A stretch of 64,000 nt of DNA from Gammaproteobacteria bacterium (GCA_029861535.1 JAOTZC010000003.1:1-64000); one strand, 5' to 3'. Positions 9,014 to 19,256 are shown, numbered from the stretch's first letter. Notes: generated by a model not told the origin, from the sequence alone. Translations and numbers: made by a program.

Positions 9014-9520
9014 ATGGCAAGAAATGAACATGCACAGCAAAGCGATGACCTGATTGAAAAGTTGGTCACCGTCAATCGCGTCGCGAAAGTTGTTAAAGGC
9101 GGTCGTCAGTTTGGCTTCACGGCACTTACGGTTGTCGGCGATGGCCAGGGTCAGGTCGGATTTGGTTACGGCAAGGCACGAGAAGTACCGATCGCGATTC
9201 AGAAGGCTATGCAAAATGCGCGCAAGAACATGATTACAGTTAACCTGAACAACGACACGTTGCAGTATGCGAAAAAGGGCCGGCACGGTGCCACGCTCGT
9301 CTACATGCAACCTGCATCTGATGGTACCGGCGTTATCGCCGGCGGTGCGATGCGCGCCGTGTTCGAATGCGCCGGTGTTCGTAACGTACTTGCCAAGAGC
9401 TATGGCTCTCGGAACCCGATCAACGTTGTTCGCGCAACGATCAGGGCGCTGTCGGAAATTCATTCGCCGCAGGCGATCGCCGCCAAGCGCGGCAAGAAAG
9501 TTAAGGAAATCGTGGCCTGA
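9014..9520 (+). CDS. rpsE: 30S ribosomal protein S5
   Basis: S5 contributes to decoding accuracy and the mRNA helicase site. The 168-aa protein contains [44 protein letters not shown], the double-stranded-RNA-binding domain, then the C-terminal [32 protein letters not shown] region. Length and order match E. coli (167 aa). Confidence 0.97.
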   Translation: MARNEHAQQSDDLIEKLVTVNRVAKVVKGGRQFGFTALTVVGDGQGQVGFGYGKAREVPIAIQKAMQNARKNMITVNLNNDTLQYAKKGRHGATLVYMQPASDGTGVIAGGAMRAVFECAGVRNVLAKSYGSRNPINVVRATIRALSEIHSPQAIAAKRGKKVKEIVA

Positions 9521-9570
9521 TGCTGCGATCTTAGAAGAGAAACAGTAGAGATAACAGAGACTTAAGTACC

Positions 9571-9759
9571 ATGGCGAGTCCAAAAGAATTGAAGGTGACG
9601 CTGGTCAAGAGCAAACATGGGCGGCTGAAAAGTCACAAAGCCTGTGTTGCTGGACTCGGTCTTCGCAAAATCCACCAGACCGTGACGGTCAAGGATACGC
9701 CGGAGAATCGCGGCATGATCAATCGTATTTCGTACCTGGTCTCGGTAGAGGAAGGCTGA
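9571..9759 (+). CDS. rpmD: 50S ribosomal protein L30
   Basis: L30 is a small protein on the 50S subunit. The 62-aa product carries [31 protein letters not shown] and then [17 protein letters not shown], a full match to the short bacterial form (59 aa in E. coli). Its stop is followed after one base by the rplO start. Confidence 0.96.
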   Translation: MASPKELKVTLVKSKHGRLKSHKACVAGLGLRKIHQTVTVKDTPENRGMINRISYLVSVEEG

Positions 9760-9760
9760 C

Positions 9761-10195
9761 ATGAGACTCAACGAACTGTCGCCCGGCTCGGGCGCAAAAA
9801 AGACCGGCAAACGTTTCGGACGCGGTCATTCGGCGGGCCAGGGCAAGACCAGCGGCCGTGGCCAAAAGGGCCAGCATTCCCGTTCAGGTGGTTATCACAA
9901 AGTGGGATTCGAGGGCGGCCAAATGCCGCTACAGCGTCGTTTGCCAAAAGTCGGCTTCCGCTCGCGAATGGCTAAAAAGACGGCTGAACTGCGTCTGCAT
10001 GAACTCGCAATTCCTGACGCAAAGGTCATCGATCTCGACGTGCTGAAAAGCCTGCGCCTGATTCCGTCCTTTACGAAAAAGGTCAAAGTTATTTTGTCGG
10101 GCGAGCTCGACAAGGCGGTGAAGCTCAAAGGCATCGCTGTCACTAAAGGTGCGCGTGCAGCCATCGAAAAAGCTGGCGGCAGTATCGAAGCGTAA
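9761..10195 (+). CDS. rplO: 50S ribosomal protein L15
   Basis: L15 is a late assembly protein. The 144-aa product (144 in E. coli) has the Gly/Lys-rich N-terminal extension ([26 protein letters not shown]), [18 protein letters not shown], and the C-terminal [15 protein letters not shown]. It begins one base after rpmD and is followed by secY after 41 nt. Confidence 0.97.
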   Translation: MRLNELSPGSGAKKTGKRFGRGHSAGQGKTSGRGQKGQHSRSGGYHKVGFEGGQMPLQRRLPKVGFRSRMAKKTAELRLHELAIPDAKVIDLDVLKSLRLIPSFTKKVKVILSGELDKAVKLKGIAVTKGARAAIEKAGGSIEA

Positions 10196-10236
10196 ATGTT
10201 TATCGTAATTGATAGTTAGGTTAACTGGGAACAAAC

Positions 10237-11598
10237 GTGGCTAAGAAGCCTCAACTAAATCCGTCTGACATGGCGAAAACGGCAAGCAGGCTGGCCGAGC
10301 TAAAGGCTCGTATCTTGTTTTTGGCCGGCGCTCTAGTCGTGTTCCGAATCGGTACGTTCATTCCCGTGCCGGGTGTCGATCCGGCGGCGCTGGCGAATTT
10401 CTTCGGCCAGCAAAGTGGTAATCTTCTTGGATTATTTAACCTGTTCTCAGGTGGCGCGCTGGCACGTTTCGGACTGTTTGCGCTCGGCATCATGCCGTAC
10501 ATCTCTTCGTCAATTATTATGCAAATGGCGAGCCACATTGTGCCGAGCCTGCAGCAGCTGCGTAAAGAAGGTGAGCAGGGTCGTCGCCAGATCGTCAAGT
10601 ACACACGCTGGGGCACCGTTGCGCTCGCAAGCTTCCAATCAGTTGCCGCCGCTTCCTGGTTGCAGAATCAGGCTGGTCTCGTCGTCAATCCAGGCCCGAG
10701 CTTCTTGATTACAGCGTGCATTACGCTTGTAACGGGCACGATGTTCCTGATGTGGCTCGGCGAGCAAATCACCGAGCGCGGTATCGGTAATGGAATCTCG
10801 ATGATTATTTTGGCCGGCATCGTCGCAGGTATTCCTGCAGCCGTCGCCGGGACGGCTGAGCTTGTGCGTAATGGAGAAATGTCGCCAGCAACCGCGATTC
10901 TGATGATAGTCGGCGCAATAGCAGCGATTATATTCGTCGTCTATATGGAGCGCGCACAACGCCGCATTACCGTGAACTACGCGCGACGCCAACAGGGCCG
11001 CAAGATGTTTGCTGCACAAAGCACGCACTTGCCATTCAAGATCAATATGTCCGGTGTCATACCGCCGATTTTCGCCTCGAGTATTCTAATGTTCCCGGCG
11101 ACGATAGCGCAGTTTTTCGGCCAAGCGGCGGACCCGAGTCCGTTTCAGCGCTTCTTGCAGACAATGGGCGCTAACCTCGGTCCCGGACAGCCAATTTACG
11201 TCTTGCTGTATGCCGGCCTGATCATATTCTTTTGCTTCTTCTACACCGCGCTGATGTACAACTCGAAGGACACGGCGGATAACCTGAAGAAAGCGGGCGC
11301 GTTTTTGCCGGGCATCCGGCCGGGCGCACACACGGCCGAATACATTGACAAGGTACTAACGCGACTGACGTTCTGGGGCGCGATATACATCGCCGGCGTT
11401 TGTCTACTGCCCGAATTCGTGCGCATGTTTTACCCGAGTGTGCCGTTCACGTTTGGCGGTACCTCACTTTTAATTCTCGTTGTCGTAACGATGGACTTCA
11501 TGTCGCAGATGCAGGCGCATGCGATGAGTCAGCAGTACGAGGGCATGATGCAGAAAGCCAACCTACGTAATTACGGCAGGGGTGGCCAAGTACGCTGA
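10237..11598 (+). CDS. secY: Protein translocase channel subunit SecY
   Basis: SecY forms the protein-conducting channel in the inner membrane with SecE and SecG. The 453-aa protein starts at a GTG with GGGA upstream; an internal ATG at 10270 is less likely because it removes a conserved N-terminal segment. Ten hydrophobic segments can be traced. Family hallmarks include [13 protein letters not shown] in TM1, [15 protein letters not shown] in TM2 and the cytoplasmic loop [14 protein letters not shown]-like segment ([24 protein letters not shown]). It sits at its normal place between rplO and rpmJ. Confidence 0.97.
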   Translation: MAKKPQLNPSDMAKTASRLAELKARILFLAGALVVFRIGTFIPVPGVDPAALANFFGQQSGNLLGLFNLFSGGALARFGLFALGIMPYISSSIIMQMASHIVPSLQQLRKEGEQGRRQIVKYTRWGTVALASFQSVAAASWLQNQAGLVVNPGPSFLITACITLVTGTMFLMWLGEQITERGIGNGISMIILAGIVAGIPAAVAGTAELVRNGEMSPATAILMIVGAIAAIIFVVYMERAQRRITVNYARRQQGRKMFAAQSTHLPFKINMSGVIPPIFASSILMFPATIAQFFGQAADPSPFQRFLQTMGANLGPGQPIYVLLYAGLIIFFCFFYTALMYNSKDTADNLKKAGAFLPGIRPGAHTAEYIDKVLTRLTFWGAIYIAGVCLLPEFVRMFYPSVPFTFGGTSLLILVVVTMDFMSQMQAHAMSQQYEGMMQKANLRNYGRGGQVR

Positions 11599-11627
11599 AT
11601 TAGTTCAGCGGAGAATGGAGAACGCTC

Positions 11628-11741
11628 ATGAAAGTAAGAGCATCAGTTAAGAAAATTTGCAGAAACTGCAAGATTATCCGACGCAATGGTGTTGTGCGGG
11701 TAATTTGCACCGACGCGCGGCATAAGCAGCGTCAGGGTTAA
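11628..11741 (+). CDS. rpmJ: 50S ribosomal protein L36 (zinc form)
   Basis: This 37-codon gene is too short for the ORF track. It reads [20 protein letters not shown] and ends [14 protein letters not shown]. The zinc ribbon C11-x2-C14-x12-C27-x4-H32 is intact, so it is the C-plus form. A GGAGAATGGAG precedes the ATG. It lies between secY and rpsM as in E. coli. Confidence 0.96.
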   Translation: MKVRASVKKICRNCKIIRRNGVVRVICTDARHKQRQG

Positions 11742-11759
11742 TTAAGAGGGATTACGCTA

Positions 11760-12116
11760 GTGGCACGTATTGCAGGCATAAATATTCCGTTGACGAAGCA
11801 CATCGTGATTTCGCTGACGTCGATCTACGGTATCGGCAACTCGCGCGCGAGACAGATCTGTGATGCTGCCGGTGTCGATCGGCACACGCAAGTCAAGGAT
11901 CTAGCTGAGCCGGAGGTGGCGAAGCTGCGCACCGCGGTCGCGAACTTTGCGGTTGAGGGTGACCTACGCCGCGAAGTGTCGATGAACATTAAGCGCTTGA
12001 TGGATCTTGGTAGTTATCGTGGTATTCGTCACCGGCGCGGCTTGCCGCTACGTGGTCAGCGTACCCGCACGAATGCCCGCACACGTAAAGGGCCTCGACG
12101 TCCGATTAAGAGATAA
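11760..12116 (+). CDS. rpsM: 30S ribosomal protein S13
   Basis: S13 bridges to the 50S subunit and contacts P-site tRNA. The 118-aa protein starts at GTG ([19 protein letters not shown]) and contains [43 protein letters not shown]. coli S13 also has 118 aa. Only 18 nt separate it from rpmJ, so any S4-type alpha-operon leader would have to overlap rpmJ. Confidence 0.97.
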   Translation: MARIAGINIPLTKHIVISLTSIYGIGNSRARQICDAAGVDRHTQVKDLAEPEVAKLRTAVANFAVEGDLRREVSMNIKRLMDLGSYRGIRHRRGLPLRGQRTRTNARTRKGPRRPIKR

Positions 12117-12122
12117 ATTGAA

Positions 12123-12503
12123 ATGGTAGAAGCTAAGAAAAAGAAGGTTAAAAAGCATGTGGTCGATGCGGTCGCGCATATCCACGCTTCCTTCAACAAT
12201 ACGATCATTACGATCACAGATCGTCAAGGCAACGCATTGTCTTGGGCGACGGCAGGTGGCTGCGGATTCCGCGGCTCACGTAAATCGACGCCTTTCGCAG
12301 CACAGGTTGCCTCCGATAAAGCGGGCAAGGCCGCACTGGAATTCGGCGTCAAAAACCTAGACGTGCAAGTTCGTGGACCGGGCCCGGGCCGCGAGTCCGC
12401 AGTACGTGCGCTGAATGCGCTGGGCTTTCGTATCCAAAACATCGAAGACGTGACGCCAATTCCTCACAACGGCTGCCGTCCACCGAAAAAACGCCGAGTA
12501 TAG
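12123..12503 (+). CDS. rpsK: 30S ribosomal protein S11
   Basis: S11 lines the platform of the small subunit. The 126-aa protein contains [20 protein letters not shown], the conserved [14 protein letters not shown] segment and the C-terminal [18 protein letters not shown]. It follows rpsM after 6 nt. Confidence 0.97.
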   Translation: MVEAKKKKVKKHVVDAVAHIHASFNNTIITITDRQGNALSWATAGGCGFRGSRKSTPFAAQVASDKAGKAALEFGVKNLDVQVRGPGPGRESAVRALNALGFRIQNIEDVTPIPHNGCRPPKKRRV

Positions 12504-12516
12504 AGGTTCATAACTC

Positions 12517-13137
12517 ATGGCAAGATATTTAGGACCAAAATGCAAACTGTCCCGCCGCGAAGGCACGGATCTGTTTCTTAAGAGTGGAGTTCGTCCGCTC
12601 GAGTCAAAGTGCAAGCTTGACATACCGCCGGGCGGTGCTGCGCAGCGTCGTCCACGTGTGTCGGATTACGGTATGCAGCTGCGTGAAAAACAAAAACTGC
12701 GTCGAATGTATGGTGTGCTAGAACGCCAGTTCCGCAATTATTACAAACGTGCTGCTCAGCTTAAGGGCTCGACCGGTGAAAACCTGTTGCGCTTACTTGA
12801 GGGCCGTTTGGACAATGTCGTCTATCGCATGGGCTTTGCCGCAACGCGCGCCGAAGCCCGTCAACTCGTGAGCCATAAGAGCATCGAAGTTAACGGCAAA
12901 GTCGTTAACATCCCGTCGGCGCAATTGAGAGCCGGCGATGCCGTGGGTATTCGCGAGAAAGCCAGAAAACAGCTTCGTATTCAAAGTGCAATCGAAATTG
13001 CGGGCCAGGTCGGATTACCCGAGTGGGTCGACGTGGATGCGAAGAAAATGGCGGGTGTTTTGAAAGCGCTGCCCGACCGGGAGGAAATCCTGCCGGACAT
13101 CAATGAAAACCTCGTCGTCGAGCTTTACTCCAAGTAG
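12517..13137 (+). CDS. rpsD: 30S ribosomal protein S4
   Basis: S4 initiates 30S assembly and in E. coli represses the alpha operon. The 206-aa protein (E. coli 206) starts [21 protein letters not shown]. The S4 RNA-binding domain is seen at [38 protein letters not shown] (about residues 97-135). Confidence 0.97.
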   Translation: MARYLGPKCKLSRREGTDLFLKSGVRPLESKCKLDIPPGGAAQRRPRVSDYGMQLREKQKLRRMYGVLERQFRNYYKRAAQLKGSTGENLLRLLEGRLDNVVYRMGFAATRAEARQLVSHKSIEVNGKVVNIPSAQLRAGDAVGIREKARKQLRIQSAIEIAGQVGLPEWVDVDAKKMAGVLKALPDREEILPDINENLVVELYSK

Positions 13138-13155
13138 TTAGGAAGGTATTTACCC

Positions 13156-14157
13156 ATGCAGGAATCTGTACACGAATTTCTGAAACCGCGTGTTGTCAAA
13201 GTCGCGCCGGTCAACGATCTGCAAGCGAAGGTCACCATCGAGCCGTTCGAACGCGGCTTTGGTCATACGCTCGGCAATGCGCTGCGCCGTATTCTGTTGT
13301 CGTCGATGCCTGGTGCATCGGTTACCGAGGCAGAAATCGAGGGCGTGCTACACGAATATACGAGCATTGAAGGAGTCCAGGAGGATGTCGTCGACATTCT
13401 TCTGAATCTGAAACAGGTCGCGGTGCGCATGAATACGCGCGACACTGCCGAGCTGCGGATATCGAAAAAGGGCCCAGGCCCGGTCACGGCCGGGGATATC
13501 CAACTTGACCATGATGTTGAAGTCATGAACCCGGAACTTGTCATCGCAAATCTGACAAGTGTCGGCGAATTGAACGTCATCCTCAGAGTTGAGCGCGGTC
13601 GCGGCTATCGGCCGGCGACACAGCGCCCGGCGTTTGAAGAGCAGGCGGGCCCAATTGGTCGCCTGCAGCTCGACGCGTCATTCAGCCCGGTGCATCGCGT
13701 GACCTACAATGTCGAAGCTGCCCGCGTAGAACAGCGCACCGATCTCGATAAACTGATCATTGACATTGAAACCAATGGCACGATCGATCCCGAAGAGGCG
13801 ATTCGTCGCGCCGGGAGCATTCTGAAGGATCAACTGTCAGTGTTTGTTGACTTGCAAGGTCAGGAAGAAGGCATTGGTGCTCAGGCTGAGAATCAAGTCG
13901 ATCCGATTTTACTGCGTCCGGTTGATGAGCTCGAACTGACTGTTCGATCAGCTAACTGTTTGAAAGCAGAGAACATTATGTACATCGGCGATTTGGTACA
14001 GCGGACCGAGGTTGAGCTTCTACGTACGCCGAATCTGGGCAAGAAATCGCTGACCGAAATCAAGGAAGTTCTTGAAGGACACGGCCTCGGCCTTGGCATG
14101 CGTCTCGATAACTGGCCGCCGGCAAGCTTGCGTCCGGAGCACGAGCTCACACTTTAA
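13156..14157 (+). CDS. rpoA: RNA polymerase alpha subunit
   Basis: The alpha dimer scaffolds RNA polymerase assembly and its C-terminal domain contacts activators and UP elements. The 333-aa protein shows the N-terminal domain ([25 protein letters not shown], about 28-53) and the C-terminal domain ([41 protein letters not shown], about 265-310). E. coli RpoA has 329 aa. It lies between rpsD and rplQ. Confidence 0.98.
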   Translation: MQESVHEFLKPRVVKVAPVNDLQAKVTIEPFERGFGHTLGNALRRILLSSMPGASVTEAEIEGVLHEYTSIEGVQEDVVDILLNLKQVAVRMNTRDTAELRISKKGPGPVTAGDIQLDHDVEVMNPELVIANLTSVGELNVILRVERGRGYRPATQRPAFEEQAGPIGRLQLDASFSPVHRVTYNVEAARVEQRTDLDKLIIDIETNGTIDPEEAIRRAGSILKDQLSVFVDLQGQEEGIGAQAENQVDPILLRPVDELELTVRSANCLKAENIMYIGDLVQRTEVELLRTPNLGKKSLTEIKEVLEGHGLGLGMRLDNWPPASLRPEHELTL

Positions 14158-14182
14158 AATCACGTTTTCCTAGGACAGACAA

Positions 14183-14566
14183 ATGCGTCATAGAAAATCC
14201 GGCCGTCGACTGGGCCGCAATAGCTCTCATCGCAAGGCGCTATTTCGCAACATGGCGACGTCAATGCTGAAGCACGAGACGATCCGCACGACTTTGCCAA
14301 AGGCGAAGGAGCTTCGCCGCGTCGTCGAGCCGCTGATTACGCTCGCCAAAGAAGACAGCGTTGCGAACCGCCGTCTCGCATTCGATCGTCTGCGTGACAA
14401 GGAAGTGGTCGGTAAGTTGTTTTCGGAACTTGGTCCGCGTTTTAAGGATCGTCCAGGCGGATATCTTCGCATCTTGAAAACCGGCCCGCGTCCGGGTGAC
14501 GCTGCGCCAATGGCCATCGTCATGCTGACAGAAAAAGCAGCAATAGAAGAACCCGCCGAAACCTAG
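14183..14566 (+). CDS. rplQ: 50S ribosomal protein L17
   Basis: L17 closes the alpha operon. The 127-aa protein starts [24 protein letters not shown] and contains the conserved [21 protein letters not shown] and [31 protein letters not shown] strong terminator follows 24 nt after the stop. Confidence 0.97.
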   Translation: MRHRKSGRRLGRNSSHRKALFRNMATSMLKHETIRTTLPKAKELRRVVEPLITLAKEDSVANRRLAFDRLRDKEVVGKLFSELGPRFKDRPGGYLRILKTGPRPGDAAPMAIVMLTEKAAIEEPAET

Positions 14567-14590
14567 TAGCGCTACAAATCAAGGAAACGA

Positions 14591-14617
14591 AAAGCCGGGT
14601 AGATACCCGGCTTTTTT
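14591..14617 (+). terminator. Rho-independent terminator of the ribosomal supercluster
   Basis: AAAGCCGGGT and ACCCGGCTTT form a 10-bp stem with a 4-nt loop, running into a T-tract (TTTTTT). It is the expected end of the tuf/S10-spc-alpha transcript after rplQ. The A-rich 5' flank could also let it work on the opposite strand, for the RND operon. Confidence 0.9.
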
Positions 14618-14636
14618 ATCTCCGACATTCTCAATA

Positions 14637-14718
14637 GGCCGAAGATGACGTACTTCTCATCCTCATGGCTCGCTGGCGCTGCGCTTTACTTCGGATGAAA
14701 AGCACGCCGTCTTCGGCC
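14637..14718. repeat. Long imperfect palindrome with conserved core, copy A
   Basis: The left arm starts GGCCGAAGATGACGTACTTC and pairs with the right arm ending ACGCCGTCTTCGGCC; 22 of 26 positions are complementary and the others are mostly G-T type. The inner 52 nt (14653-14704) are about 88% identical, after one gap, to the reverse complement of the element at 40928-41011, including TCATGGCTC, TGCGCTTTACTT and GATGAAAAGCA. A stem pair next to the loop is C-G here and G-C in the other copy. It sits between the rplQ terminator and the convergent RND gene. It is probably a non-autonomous REP/MITE-type repeat. Confidence 0.75.
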
Positions 14719-14775
14719 TTTCCCAGAGTCACGAACGCGCGGGCGCAACGCATTACCGCTGATGAAAAGCACGCC
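14719..14775. repeat. Degenerate second copy of the palindromic element
   Basis: GATGAAAAGCACGCC recurs exactly at 14761-14775 (first at 14694-14708). The 35 nt before it, TCACGAACGC... to ATTACCGCT, align with the loop and right arm of copy A at about two-thirds identity. The left arm is not recognisable, so this looks like a decayed partial tandem copy. Confidence 0.5.
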
Positions 14776-14795
14776 ATGCCCAGCCTGAATGGCCG

Positions 14796-17700
14796 TCACG
14801 ATCGGGCGGGCGCTTCGTCGGCTGCCTTGGATAGCTTGTGAATAAGGTGGGCGACGTACTCGGGCGATCGGGTGTTCTTCGCCAGCAGGCTGTAGACGGT
14901 TGGTACGACGACCAGTGTCAGTAACACGGAAAATGTAACGCCGAAAAATACGACCGCGCCTATGGACCGCCGCGACAGGGCACCGGCGCCCGACGCCAGA
15001 ATGAGTGGAATGGAGCCAAAGGCCGTACACATACTTGTCATCAGCACCGGTCGCAGGCGTGTCTTTGATGACGCTATTACGGCCTCTTTGAATTCTAGGC
15101 CACGATCACGCAGCTGATTCGCGAATTCGACGATCAGGATGCCATTTTTTGCCGCGAGGCCAATGAGCATGACGGCACCAATTTGACTAAAAACGTTGAT
15201 CGTTGCGCCAAATACCCACAATCCGACCAATGCGCCGGTAATTGCCAGCGGTACCGTCGTCATAATAATAAGTGGATGTTTGAAGCTCTCGAATTGTGCG
15301 GCTAGTACGAGATAGGCAATCGTTAACGCCAGAACGAAAGTCAGGAGAATTGCGTTTCCCGTATTTTTGAAGTCGCGTGATTCGCCGTCGAAATTAAGTT
15401 TCGCAGACCGCGGCAATTTTTCCTCAATAATCTTTTCGAGGTCGGAAATTGCCGCGCCAAGCGAGTAACCGGGATTGAGGCTGCCACTAATTGTGACCGA
15501 TCTCAATCGGTCAAATCGACGCAGATCGACAGGCCCGGCGACTTCCTTAAGTGTCACAAGATTCGACAGCGGAATCAGTTGTCCGGAATTGAACGATCGA
15601 ACATAAATATTATCGAGATCGCTGGGCGTCTGGCGGCGCTCGTCGGCACCCTGCAAAATCACGCGATATTCTTCGCCGCCGTCCATGAATGTCGTGACGA
15701 CGCGCGAGCCCAGGATCGTCTCTAACGTCCGGCCGACATTTGCCAAAGAAACGCCAAGATCTGCCGCGCGATCCCGATTGATAGATACGTCGATTTTTGG
15801 TTTTCGTTCCCGGTAGTCGGATTGTAGATTCGAGAGCCCAGGGATTTCTTCCGCTTCCCGCATGACGATGTCGCGCCATGACGCGAGTTCCTCGTAACTC
15901 GTTCCGCCAAGCACAATGCGCAGTGGCCGGCTGCTTTGCCCAAGGCTCCATGCGCCAGGCGCCATAGCAAATGCCTCGACCCCGGGTAGATCGACCAGCT
16001 GTCGGTTCCAACTTTGTACGAGTTCCTGCGCGGACCGGTCACGTTCTGACCAGACTTCCAGCGGTGCGAAAATCCTCGCTGTGTTGACATCGGCGCCACC
16101 GCCTCGGTTGCCTGAACGTCCTAACACCCGACGCACATCTCCGGCCTCTTTGTCTGCCAATACGATACGTTCGGCCGCCTTCACGTAGCCAAGTGTGTAG
16201 TCCAAGCTCGCGCCGTCAGGCGCGGTTATAGAAATCATCGCGACAGCGCGATCTTCGCGAGGCATGTACTCAAACGGCAACTTGCTGAGCAGCGTCAGGC
16301 TGGAGACGAATATCAGCAGAGCGGTAGCAATGACGATTGCCGGACGACGAATTGAGCTGCGCAACAGCCCTTCATACCGATTCGCGAGCCTGCGAAAGAG
16401 ACCATCAACTGCATGTGTCATACGGCTGCGGTGTAGGCGATTATCAGCGAATAGTTTCGACGTCATCATCGGAACCAGCGTTAATGCGATCAGACTTGAG
16501 AAACACACTGCCGCTGCAAGCGAGATACCGAATTCGCCGAATACGAGACCAACGTTGCCGGGCATGAACGACACCGGAAGAATGACGGCGACCAGAACCA
16601 GTGTTGTTGCGATGACGGCGAATGCAATTTCGCGACTGCCGTTCGTTGCTGCGAGCAATGTCGGCTCGTTGCCTTCAATTCGTCGAGCAATGTTTTCTAG
16701 AACGACGATGGCGTCGTCGACGACAAGACCGATCGCGAGTACAAAGCCGAGTAGGGTCAGCGTATTAAGCGAGAAACCGAGAGCGGCCATCACGATGAAT
16801 GCGGCAATGATGGAAATCGGAATCGTTACCGCAGGAATCATCGTGGCGCGGACTGTGCCAATAAAGCCGTATATGACGATCAATACCAGCAGCAGCGCCA
16901 GACCCAGTGCTTTCGCGACCTCCTTGATCGATGCCCGGATAAACATCGCATTGTCCCAGTTGATACTGAGGATAATGTCATCGGGTAGAGTTGGCTGTAA
17001 TTCCTCGACTCGTTTCACGACGTTGGAGTTAACCTGAAGAATATTGGCTTGTGCCTGAGGCACGATGGCAAGGCTCATTCCGGTCGCGCCATCGGTGCGT
17101 GAAAAGCTGCGCACGTTTTCCGGGGCTATCTCGATACTGGCGACTTCCCCAAGGCGGACCAGATAATTGTCTGTGCCTCGCTTTAGCACGAGCTGTTCAA
17201 AATCGGTCACGGAGCGAAATCCGGTATCCGTTCTGAGCGTGAACTCGCGCGCACTCGACTCGAGCCGACCCGACGGTATCTGCACATTCTCACGACGCAA
17301 CGCGTCCTCGATATCGGTGACGGTCAGGCTACGCGCCGCGAGCTTCTTCGGGTCAACCCAGACACGCATCGCGGGTCTTCGACTGCCACTGCCACGAACC
17401 AACGCGACTCCGTCAACAACCGACAGAGCATCTATAAGGTAGCGTTGGGCATAGTCCGAGACTTCCATGATTGATCGCGATTCGCTCGACACGTTGATCC
17501 ACATTGTCGTTTCAGCAAATCTGTCCTGTTTGGATACCTCGGGCGGATCGGCTTCATCGGGTAGATTGTTGAGTGCGCGTGAGACTCGATCTCGAACGTC
17601 GTTGGCAGCATCATCCACGTCCCGGTCGCGTGAGAATTCCAGCGTAATATTCGATTGCTCGTCGAAGCTTCGCGACGATATTTTTGTGATTCCCGATATG

Positions 17701-17918
17701 CCGGCGATCTGGTCCTCGAGAATCTGTGTGACGCGACGCTCGACGATGTCAGATGCAGCGCCGCGATAGCTGGTGCTAATTCCGACTACAGGCCGTTGTA
17801 TGTCTGGATATTCGCGTATCGACATACTTTGTACGGACATGAGCCCGATGATGACCAGTATCAACGAGATGACAGCTGCAAATACTGGGCGACGAACCGA
17901 AATGTCGGAAATTAGCAT
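14796..17918 (-). CDS. RND-family efflux transporter permease (HAE-1-like)
   Basis: This is a proton-driven inner-membrane pump of the AcrB/MexF type. The 1040-aa protein starts MLISDISVRRPVFAAVISL and has the family N-terminus SIREYPDIQRPVVGISTSYRGA. The TM4 proton-relay pair D-D is present in GFVLAIGLVVDDAIVVLENIARRIE (about residue 400). The last helices contain IGLAAKNGILIVEFANQLRDRG and TRLRPVLMTSMCTAFGSIPL. The adaptor gene lies 5 nt upstream in the same operon, but no outer-membrane channel gene is adjacent, so it must borrow a TolC-type protein. Substrates cannot be told from sequence; drugs, dyes or fatty acids are possible. Confidence 0.92.
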   Translation of the reverse strand: MLISDISVRRPVFAAVISLILVIIGLMSVQSMSIREYPDIQRPVVGISTSYRGAASDIVERRVTQILEDQIAGISGITKISSRSFDEQSNITLEFSRDRDVDDAANDVRDRVSRALNNLPDEADPPEVSKQDRFAETTMWINVSSESRSIMEVSDYAQRYLIDALSVVDGVALVRGSGSRRPAMRVWVDPKKLAARSLTVTDIEDALRRENVQIPSGRLESSAREFTLRTDTGFRSVTDFEQLVLKRGTDNYLVRLGEVASIEIAPENVRSFSRTDGATGMSLAIVPQAQANILQVNSNVVKRVEELQPTLPDDIILSINWDNAMFIRASIKEVAKALGLALLLVLIVIYGFIGTVRATMIPAVTIPISIIAAFIVMAALGFSLNTLTLLGFVLAIGLVVDDAIVVLENIARRIEGNEPTLLAATNGSREIAFAVIATTLVLVAVILPVSFMPGNVGLVFGEFGISLAAAVCFSSLIALTLVPMMTSKLFADNRLHRSRMTHAVDGLFRRLANRYEGLLRSSIRRPAIVIATALLIFVSSLTLLSKLPFEYMPREDRAVAMISITAPDGASLDYTLGYVKAAERIVLADKEAGDVRRVLGRSGNRGGGADVNTARIFAPLEVWSERDRSAQELVQSWNRQLVDLPGVEAFAMAPGAWSLGQSSRPLRIVLGGTSYEELASWRDIVMREAEEIPGLSNLQSDYRERKPKIDVSINRDRAADLGVSLANVGRTLETILGSRVVTTFMDGGEEYRVILQGADERRQTPSDLDNIYVRSFNSGQLIPLSNLVTLKEVAGPVDLRRFDRLRSVTISGSLNPGYSLGAAISDLEKIIEEKLPRSAKLNFDGESRDFKNTGNAILLTFVLALTIAYLVLAAQFESFKHPLIIMTTVPLAITGALVGLWVFGATINVFSQIGAVMLIGLAAKNGILIVEFANQLRDRGLEFKEAVIASSKTRLRPVLMTSMCTAFGSIPLILASGAGALSRRSIGAVVFFGVTFSVLLTLVVVPTVYSLLAKNTRSPEYVAHLIHKLSKAADEAPARS

Positions 17919-17923
17919 TCAGG

Positions 17924-19000
17924 CTAGCCTTCGTTCGTGGCCCGTTGCATGGTCGCGGATGCCTGATCAAGACTTTCGACCTGTGATCCGTCGCGGACTT
18001 TGCCGGTTCCCTCGGTAATGATCGATTCGCCCTTGGCGAGGCCCTCGCGGATGACAACGAAGCCTGGAATTCTACGTCCCAGCGTAACCGCTCGTTTGCT
18101 GACAACGCCGTCCGCGACAACGAATACAAATTGCGATGTACCTTCAGGTACGACGGCCTGCTCGGGCGCCATCAACACGGCGCCTTGATCCTGTTGCAGG
18201 TCGACCGTCATAAACATGCCGGGTTTCAACGCACCATCGTCATTGTGTATCAACGCGCGGACCTGTACGGCGCGAGACACCGGGTCGACCCGTGTATCGA
18301 CACTGAGAATCGTGCCGGCAAATATGCGCTCAGGGAACACGATACTATGGGCGATGATGTCCATGCCGTCTTTGACCGCTCTTAGAAAGGTCTCCGGCAC
18401 CGAAAAGTCCAGCTTGATTTTGCTGATGTCATCAAGTGTCGTAATGACCGTCGATGCATCGACGTAACTGCCCGGGCTGACCCGCCGCAAACCGATTCGT
18501 CCGGAAAATGGCGCGTGAATTCTTGTGTTCGCAAGTCGTGCACGCGCAGCCTGCACCCGAGCCTCGTCCACTTTGACTTGGGCGAGAAGCTGTTCGAGGT
18601 TTGAGGCCGAAATCGCCTGCGACGATGATAGCGACTTGTTACGATCATAGAGACTACGGCTTTCCGACAGGCTGGCTTCGGCTAGCGCGAGACCGGCGAC
18701 GATCTCGCTGTTTTCCAATTCAACGAGAAGATCGCCGGCACTGACTAGCTGACCCTCTTCAAATGCGATGATCTCGATGAGGCTGGATATACGTGGCCGA
18801 ATTTCGATCGACTCGTACGCATTTGCCGTGCCCAGCGCCTCAATCTGATCGACGAGTGGCTGCAATTCGACCTGTACAGTGACCACCTTGGTAGCACCGC
18901 CACGCATCGTGCCTTGCGTGCCGTCGTTCGAGCCATCATCGCAGCCAATGAGCAAGGTCATGGCAACGAGTAGCGCGGGAATAAAGTCAGTGCGGGTCAT
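17924..19000 (-). CDS. RND efflux periplasmic adaptor lipoprotein (MFP family)
   Basis: This is the membrane-fusion subunit that links the RND pump to an outer-membrane channel. From the ATG at 19000 the protein begins MTRTDFIPALLVAMTLLIGC, a lipoprotein signal with a lipobox cysteine. The track GTG at 19030 puts ten polar residues before the signal and is less likely; neither start has a good SD. The lipoyl/barrel-sandwich halves are seen as RISSLIEIIAFEEGQLVSAGDLLVELENSE and NTRIHAPFSGRIGLRRVSPGSYV, with a helical hairpin between them. It is 358 aa and is followed after 5 nt by the RND gene. Confidence 0.9.
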   Translation of the reverse strand: MTRTDFIPALLVAMTLLIGCDDGSNDGTQGTMRGGATKVVTVQVELQPLVDQIEALGTANAYESIEIRPRISSLIEIIAFEEGQLVSAGDLLVELENSEIVAGLALAEASLSESRSLYDRNKSLSSSQAISASNLEQLLAQVKVDEARVQAARARLANTRIHAPFSGRIGLRRVSPGSYVDASTVITTLDDISKIKLDFSVPETFLRAVKDGMDIIAHSIVFPERIFAGTILSVDTRVDPVSRAVQVRALIHNDDGALKPGMFMTVDLQQDQGAVLMAPEQAVVPEGTSQFVFVVADGVVSKRAVTLGRRIPGFVVIREGLAKGESIITEGTGKVRDGSQVESLDQASATMQRATNEG

Positions 19001-19223
19001 TTGTTCGGATTTTAGATCGTGTTGGACCACGCTATCAGTGGCCGTTTAGTGTACCCCGATGGCCGGAAATAATGTCAGTAGAAATAAAGCGTTAGCAATC
19101 GGGAATTGCCCTGTTTAGAGCTTGGAGGAGGCGTGCAGCCGTCAACTAACATAATCCACAGGGCGCTATTTATGTAAGCTAACAGGCTGATGAATAAAGG
19201 GAAATTGTAAATTTTTCGCGGAC

Positions 19224-19253
19224 CTGTGAGTCGCCTCACAGTGTAATGAGGCG
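19224..19253 (+). promoter_or_regulatory. Two mutually exclusive hairpins over the ribosome-binding site of the next gene
   Basis: CTGTGAG (19224-19230) can pair with CTCACAG (19235-19241). CGCCTCA (19232-19238) can instead pair with TGAGGCG (19247-19253), which covers the GAGG ribosome-binding site. The two stems share bases and cannot form together, the layout of a simple translational switch. No known riboswitch class is recognisable, so function is inference. Confidence 0.35.
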
Positions 19254-19256
19254 GAA

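Noticed and set aside
16264-17037. 257-aa plus-strand ORF within the RND permease
   Set aside because: It is antisense to the well-supported RND gene, and its Ser/Arg/Thr-rich composition is that of a shadow frame.
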